In this document: positions 60,065 through 64,000 of the stretch, piece after piece | Layout: every line of letters starts with the position of its first letter | How positions within the stretch are numbered: the first letter of the stretch is position 1 | Assembly: GCA_018373675.1 (NCBI GenBank) | Contig: JAHAGQ010000001.1 | Coordinates: 1-64,000 of the forward strand | Direction: 5' to 3' | DNA: 64,000 nucleotides | DNA from: Collinsella sp. | GTDB lineage: Bacteria > Actinomycetota > Coriobacteriia > Coriobacteriales > Coriobacteriaceae | Position numbers and translations under genes: made by a program | The notes under the pieces: generated by a model | The model's input: the letters and a program-made list of their open reading frames with translations, nothing else | Database searches by the model: none | Told to the model about the DNA's origin: nothing

Positions 60065-60160
60065 CGAGCTCCATACGATCCTGTTTACAGACTGAAATGG
60101 TAAAAAATAATAGCAAACAAAACCACACGAGTGCCCAATGGCTACAGACGTTTTACCATG

Positions 60161-60194
60161 TGGGGCCTTCCAGCCGACTTGGCAGAAGGCCCCG
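60161..60194 (-). terminator. Hairpin after malY/patB
   Basis: TGGGGCCTTC (60161-60170) pairs with GAAGGCCCCG (60185-60194). It lies 14 bases past the malY stop codon on the minus strand. Confidence 0.65.
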
Positions 60195-60208
60195 CATGCA
60201 GTGCTCAC

Positions 60209-61423
60209 TTACCGTGCATTAAAAACGTAGCGGTCCAGGCGGTCGCACGCTTCCTTTACGCGCGAAAGCGGCAGCGCCAGATTCACGCGAATGTGGCAGG
60301 GCCCGTGGAACGGGCGGCCGTCCTGATATCCCACGCCCACGCGCACCCCCTCGTCGAGCAGCCACTGAATATCGCGGCCATGCTCGCGACACCACTCGGT
60401 GCAGTCCAGAAACACCATGTACGTGCCCTGCGGACGCGAATAGGACACGCCCTCAAAATGCCCGTCCACGTAATCGCAGAAGTACTCGATATTGCCGGCA
60501 AGCACCTGGTTGAGCTCGTCCACCCACTCGTAGCCCTGCGGCTGGTAGGCACCGATAAGCGCATGCATGGAGAGGACATTCATCTCGTTGTAGTGGGTCT
60601 TGTTGGACACGGCGCAGATGCGGTCACGCAGCGTCTCGTTGTAGACAATGTGGTAGCTGCCGACAAGGCCCGCCAGGTTAAACGTCTTGCTCGGCGCATA
60701 GAGGGCAACCGTGCGCATGCGGGCATCCTCGCTCACCGACTGCGTCGGGATGTGCTTGTGCCCCGGCAGGATGATATCGGACCAAATCTCGTCCGAAATC
60801 ACCACGCAATCGTGCTGGCGATAGATGTCCATGGCGCGCTCGATTTCGTCGCGCTCCCATACGCGGCCGCAGGGATTGTGCGGCGAGCAGAACACCGCGG
60901 CATGGATGTGGTTTTGGGCGAGTTTGCACTCCATGTCCTCAAAGTCCATGCGCCACACGCCCTGATCGTCGAGCTTAAGCGGGCTATGGACAATACGATA
61001 GCCCGCGGCCTCGATGGACTTGGTAAAGCCGATGTAGGTGGGGCTGTGGACCAGCACCGCATCGCCCGGCTGGACATACGCGCGCAGCGTCGACACGACA
61101 CCGCCCAGCACGCCGTTTTCGTAACCGATATGTTCAGGGCGCAGGCCCTCGACGCCATTGCGGCGGCTCTGCCATTCGATGATGCGGTCGAAATACTCGG
61201 AGCGCGGATTGAAATAGCCAAACATGGGGTGCTGGGCGCGCTGAATGATGTGTTCCTGGACCGTGGGCACCGTGGCAAAGTTCATGTCGGCCACCCACAT
61301 GGGAATGCGGTCGAAGCCCTCGTCGGGTGCGTTCGGGGCCATACCGGGGATCTCACCCCAAGAGTCAACGGCGATGGCGTCCATGCCGTGGCGGTCGATG
61401 ATTGAAGTGAAGTCGTATTTCAT
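60209..61423 (-). CDS. patB: MalY/PatB-type aminotransferase (cystathionine beta-lyase)
   Basis: The 404-aa PLP enzyme has PMWVADMNFATVPTVQEHI, GYENGVLGGVVSTLRAYVQPGD, CSPHNPCGRVW, ISDEIWSDIILPG and the PLP lysine in YAPSKTFNLAGL. MalY/PatB enzymes cleave cystathionine or other C-S bonds. ATG at 61423 follows GGGAGT. A frame extension to 61561 lacks a site. Confidence 0.92.
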   Translation of the reverse strand: MKYDFTSIIDRHGMDAIAVDSWGEIPGMAPNAPDEGFDRIPMWVADMNFATVPTVQEHIIQRAQHPMFGYFNPRSEYFDRIIEWQSRRNGVEGLRPEHIGYENGVLGGVVSTLRAYVQPGDAVLVHSPTYIGFTKSIEAAGYRIVHSPLKLDDQGVWRMDFEDMECKLAQNHIHAAVFCSPHNPCGRVWERDEIERAMDIYRQHDCVVISDEIWSDIILPGHKHIPTQSVSEDARMRTVALYAPSKTFNLAGLVGSYHIVYNETLRDRICAVSNKTHYNEMNVLSMHALIGAYQPQGYEWVDELNQVLAGNIEYFCDYVDGHFEGVSYSRPQGTYMVFLDCTEWCREHGRDIQWLLDEGVRVGVGYQDGRPFHGPCHIRVNLALPLSRVKEACDRLDRYVFNAR

Positions 61424-61535
61424 GCTGGACTCCCGTGCAAAGTTGATTGTTTTGGTAGGCGTTATTGTCCACCAGCGTGGGCGGTTTTGGCGCGGGGTTT
61501 GGCGCTTAATTTGACGGGTGCGGACGAATGGCTGG

Positions 61536-62273
61536 TTAGTCTTGCGCGTCGTTGACGGCAACTACGGTTAGCTGGGTTTCATCGACCGTAAACGATATGT
61601 CGAGCCCGGCGTAAGCCAGATGATAGACGCGGTGTGGCTCGTGCTTGCTGCCCGCGCGGCGCGGGTCTTGGCGAAGGACCTCGACCAAGCCGAGGAGCTT
61701 TGCGGGCGGGACCATATCCTGCAGTGCTTGCGGAAACTCAACATCGAGCTCTTGCCACGGAGCATCCTCGATCCAGCCTCCGGTCGCATCCGGGTGGCAG
61801 TCCGCAAACGGAATGTAGGGCTTGATGTCGTAGATGGGCGTACCGTCGCGCAGGTCGGCCCCCAACACATGGATGATGGGGCCATCGTCGGTGAGCTCGA
61901 CACGATCAAGCTTGACGCAGGTGAGCCCGATGGGATTAGGGCGAAACGGACTGCGTGTGGCAAACACTCCCACACGTTCGGCTCCGCCCAGACGCGGCGG
62001 GCGCACGGTTTTCGACCATTTTGCGTTGGTGCCGGACCTGTCCTGCGTTTTAGCGTCGACGGCAATATCCTTAGCCGTGCCGCCGGGCGTTCCGTTTTCG
62101 AAGCGCCACAGCAGCCACAGGTGAGAGAAGGAGTCCAGGCCCTCAACCGCTGCATTGGAGGCAAATTCCGGCTCAAAAAAGATTCGTCCCTGCAGATGGG
62201 GCGCCAAAAAGCTGTTGCGCGGAATGCCGAACTTCTGCGGCAGGTCGGTATGTATGCGTGCGATAGGTTCCAT
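61536..62273 (-). CDS. trmO: tRNA t6A37 methyltransferase TrmO
   Basis: TrmO adds a methyl group to N6-threonylcarbamoyladenosine 37 in tRNA. The 245-aa protein starts MEPIARIHTDLPQKFGIPRNS and has the family core GVFATRSPFRPNPIGLTCVKL (SAM site) and DGTPIYDIKPYIPFADCHPDA. ATG at 62273 is preferred; ATG at 62282 would add three residues and neither has a strong site. The open frame to 63134 belongs to the opposite-strand genes. Confidence 0.9.
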   Translation of the reverse strand: MEPIARIHTDLPQKFGIPRNSFLAPHLQGRIFFEPEFASNAAVEGLDSFSHLWLLWRFENGTPGGTAKDIAVDAKTQDRSGTNAKWSKTVRPPRLGGAERVGVFATRSPFRPNPIGLTCVKLDRVELTDDGPIIHVLGADLRDGTPIYDIKPYIPFADCHPDATGGWIEDAPWQELDVEFPQALQDMVPPAKLLGLVEVLRQDPRRAGSKHEPHRVYHLAYAGLDISFTVDETQLTVVAVNDAQD

Positions 62274-62340
62274 GCCGGTCATTGTACGGCATGGAGGCGT
62301 GGGGCGTTGCGCGCAATTCTTCGCCGCGGTCCCCCGTCGT

Positions 62341-62355
62341 GCAACCAACGGTTGC
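62341..62355. promoter_or_regulatory. Inverted repeat GCAACC-AAC-GGTTGC
   Basis: A perfect 6-bp inverted repeat lies 60 bases before the XRE/zinc-ribbon gene and could be its autoregulatory operator. Confidence 0.4.
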
Positions 62356-62414
62356 TTGGAAGGGCGCCTGCCGCCGCGTATGCTTAAGCCATCAACCAGC
62401 AGAAAGGAGCCGCT

Positions 62415-62939
62415 ATGGCCTTTGCAGAAAAGCTCATTGCTGTCCGTCGCGCCCATCACCTTACCCAAGAGCAGCTTGCCGCTAAGCTCTTCGTCACACG
62501 CCAGGCCATCAGCCGGTGGGAGCGCGGCGAGGTCACACCGGGCATCGACATGATGAAGCTCATCGCCGCCGTAACCGGAGAACCGCTGTCCCACCTGCTC
62601 GAAATGCCTGAGCACTATTGCCAGAGCTGCGGCATGATACTCACGCCCGACGACTGCGGCACCGATGCCACGGGCACCGCGACCGATCATTACTGCAAGT
62701 GGTGCTACGACCACGGCAAGTACACCTATGACACCACCATGGAGGCAATGATTGAGGATTGTGCCCCGCGCCTGGCACAAAACACCGGCATGTCGCTCGA
62801 CGAAGCCGTCTCGCTCATGGGCGCCGTCCTGCCGCAACTGGAGCGCTGGCACACCGTGCAGGAAAACGAAGAGCGCTACGGCGCCGAGGCGCGGGCGCGC
62901 TATGGCAATGAGGCTATCGATGCAGCAAACGAAACGTAA
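62415..62939 (+). CDS. XRE regulator with C-terminal zinc-ribbon domain
   Basis: The 174-aa protein has an XRE helix-turn-helix (about residues 5-62; HHLTQEQLAAKLFVTRQAISRWERGE) and a zinc-ribbon region, YCQSCGMIL...CGTD...YCKWCYDHG, followed by a helical domain. It is probably a DNA-binding sensor that uses the zinc ribbon for structure or metal response. ATG at 62415 follows GAAAGGAG. The TipAS-like ORF begins 6 bases after its stop, so the pair may act together. Confidence 0.88.
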   Translation: MAFAEKLIAVRRAHHLTQEQLAAKLFVTRQAISRWERGEVTPGIDMMKLIAAVTGEPLSHLLEMPEHYCQSCGMILTPDDCGTDATGTATDHYCKWCYDHGKYTYDTTMEAMIEDCAPRLAQNTGMSLDEAVSLMGAVLPQLERWHTVQENEERYGAEARARYGNEAIDAANET

Positions 62940-62945
62940 CTGGAC

Positions 62946-63182
62946 ATGGATCCTCAGACATGGACCGACATGAAGGAACTTGAACGCGCTGTTCTGGGCC
63001 AGCTTTCGATTGCCATGGGCGACGGCGATGCGGACGGAAGCGAGGCTCGCAAGCTTGTCGCGATGCATCGTCGCTGGATTGGCCTTAATTGGGGACACGA
63101 GCCCCAGAACGAAGCGTATCTGGGCCTCGCCCACGGTTATCTGGCCGACCAGCGCTTTATCGACTACTACGACAAGCCCTGA
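62946..63182 (+). CDS. TipAS-like ligand-binding domain, interrupted by TGA
   Basis: This 78-aa ORF resembles the TipAS drug-recognition domain that normally forms the C terminus of MerR regulators (ELERAVLGQL...VAMHRRWIGLNW...YLGLAHGYLADQRFIDYYDKP). The sequence after the TGA (63183-63242) continues in frame for 19 codons as GTGATAFLVQAIESSL, which matches the expected end of the domain, then stops. So a nonsense change has probably truncated it, or the TGA is read through. No clear ribosome-binding site exists; coupling to the XRE gene is likely. Confidence 0.7.
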   Translation: MDPQTWTDMKELERAVLGQLSIAMGDGDADGSEARKLVAMHRRWIGLNWGHEPQNEAYLGLAHGYLADQRFIDYYDKP

Positions 63183-63293
63183 GGCACCGGAGCCACGGCG
63201 TTTCTGGTACAGGCCATCGAGTCGTCGTTGACGCGCGCATAGACCGCGGCGGCTTTGGGTATTTCAATCAAAACCTCAACCGATTGGAGACCT

Positions 63294-63539
63294 ATGGCTA
63301 CTGATCATGAGCTCGAGCTGTACGTTATGACCGGCTGCCCGTATTGCATAAAGGTCAAGCACTTTTTGGCCGATAACGGCGTGACTATTCCCGAGCGCAA
63401 TATCTCGACCGATACCGAAGCCGAGCAGACACTCATCGCCATCGGCGGAAAACGCCAGGTTCCCTGCCTGTTCATCGACGGCAAACCACTCTACGAATCG
63501 AGCGACATCATCGCATGGGCACAGGAGAACCTGCTCTAG
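63294..63539 (+). CDS. Glutaredoxin-like protein
   Basis: The 81-aa thioredoxin-fold protein has the redox pair CPYC (Cys15, Cys18) in YVMTGCPYCIKVKHFL and QVPCLFIDGKPLYESSDII. It is predicted to reduce disulfides in the cytosol. ATG at 63294 follows TTGGAGA; the longer frame (63255) lacks a site. Confidence 0.9.
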   Translation: MATDHELELYVMTGCPYCIKVKHFLADNGVTIPERNISTDTEAEQTLIAIGGKRQVPCLFIDGKPLYESSDIIAWAQENLL

Positions 63540-63547
63540 TGCAGCAT

Positions 63548-63601
63548 AGTCATCGGGGACGTTCTTAAATGACTAGTCGTTAAAGAACGTCCCCGACGAC
63601 T
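63548..63601. repeat. Family C palindromic repeat, locus 3
   Basis: AGTCATCGGGGACGTTCTT (63548-63566) is matched by its complement AAGAACGTCCCCGACGACT with one mismatch, ending at 63601. It lies between the convergent grx and dus genes and ends 2 bases before the dus stop codon. Confidence 0.85.
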
Positions 63602-63603
63602 AA

Positions 63604-64000
63604 CTAGCCGTGGAAGCGGGCTATGGGTGCAAGTGGCTGCTCGCGAAAGACGCGCTCGACGGCGGCGCGGTATTCGTCAACCTTTTTGGTCTTGCGCACG
63701 ATCTTGTGGACGGTAGCGGGATCAGCGAAAGCGCACTTGGCGTAGAACCACCACTCCTTCATGCGGAAGACCGCATTGCCGCCAATCTCTTCTGCATATG
63801 CCGCAAACAGCGTGTCGTGGAAGCGCTGCAGCTCAGCAGCCGTTGCAGCTGGGCCGCCCTTGACCATGCGAGCCAGCGCGGGGTTCGCGAGCAGGCCACG
63901 CCCCAACATCACATGGCGCGTGCCGGGATAGGCCTCCACCAGCGCGTCCATATCCTCAAGATCAAAAATGTCACCGTTATAGGCGACCGGAAACGGCGCG
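63604..64000 (-). CDS. dus: tRNA dihydrouridine synthase, 3' part
   Basis: The frame is open to the window edge. Visible parts are PVAYNGDIFDLEDMDALV, HVMLGRGLLANPALARMV (FMN phosphate loop) and the C-terminal helical domain (EYRAAVERVFREQPLAPIARFHG). Dus enzymes reduce uridine in tRNA. The 5' end lies outside the window. Confidence 0.9.
   Translation of the reverse strand, partial: APFPVAYNGDIFDLEDMDALVEAYPGTRHVMLGRGLLANPALARMVKGGPAATAAELQRFHDTLFAAYAEEIGGNAVFRMKEWWFYAKCAFADPATVHKIVRKTKKVDEYRAAVERVFREQPLAPIARFHG

Noticed and set aside
63180..63182. TGA as selenocysteine codon in the TipAS-like gene
   Set aside because: No Cys or Sec is expected at this position in the family and I see no SECIS-like hairpin directly downstream.

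Overview
The window is a 64 kb stretch of bacterial chromosome with high G+C coding sequence, tightly packed genes and strong Shine-Dalgarno sites. The gene content (PdxS/PdxT vitamin B6 synthesis, a thiamine-salvage operon, a bile salt hydrolase, many LysR and drug/metabolite-transporter pairs, sortase-type surface proteins ending in LAATGD) fits a gut-dwelling Coriobacteriia member such as Collinsella. That assignment is inference from gene content and style; no rRNA or other taxonomic marker is present. I found no tRNA, rRNA, CRISPR array, phage or complete insertion sequence.

Layout. 0.1-3.2 kb: a MocR-type regulator divergent from pdxS-pdxT. 3.5-10.3 kb: an RGG-tailed MarR-like protein, an MFS pump, a short peptide deformylase, an XRE-AlaA fusion with an operator array, and a LysR/EamA pair. 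10.4-15.9 kb: Kup potassium importer, bile salt hydrolase, a second short deformylase, and an AzgA-type purine permease. 16-20 kb: two tandem beta-helix surface proteins; a 3' scrap of the permease gene between them records the duplication. 20-25.4 kb: an esterase, UraA-type permease, YxjG-like methyltransferase with LysR, and a HAD phosphatase. 25.5-27.5 kb: TPP riboswitch, thiM, a thiamine-binding protein and thiE. 27.6-31.6 kb: patatin, a flavin reductase, an ArsC-like protein, a COG0523 GTPase and TrmL. 31.7-37.4 kb: UvrA-like, AAA ATPase and TetM-like genes in one direction. 37.6-48.7 kb: small enzymes, rRNA methyltransferases (RsmJ, RlmA), MATE, a second LysR/EamA pair, Ung, a short-chain dehydrogenase, a queuosine-precursor transporter with a candidate preQ1 riboswitch, and RF3. 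48.8-53.4 kb: GntR-controlled ABC exporter, ClC channel, LOG-type enzyme and K+ channel. 53.6-60.1 kb: two hybrid histidine kinases, one with fused solute-binding sensors and one paired with a separate solute-binding lipoprotein. 60.2-64 kb: MalY/PatB lyase, TrmO, an XRE/zinc-ribbon regulator, an interrupted TipAS-type protein, glutaredoxin and the 3' part of a dihydrouridine synthase.

Most operons are short (pdxST, thiM-thiE, GntR-ABC, binding protein-kinase), and many regulators sit divergently from their probable targets with visible palindromic operators. Intergenic regions carry several families of small palindromic repeats, often touching stop codons.

The strongest candidates for something new are the XRE-AlaA fusion with its own internal start, the RGG-tailed winged-helix protein, two deformylase paralogues with opposite active-site changes, the duplicated surface-protein locus, the AATCC frameshift in the AAA ATPase, and the TGA that interrupts the TipAS-like gene.
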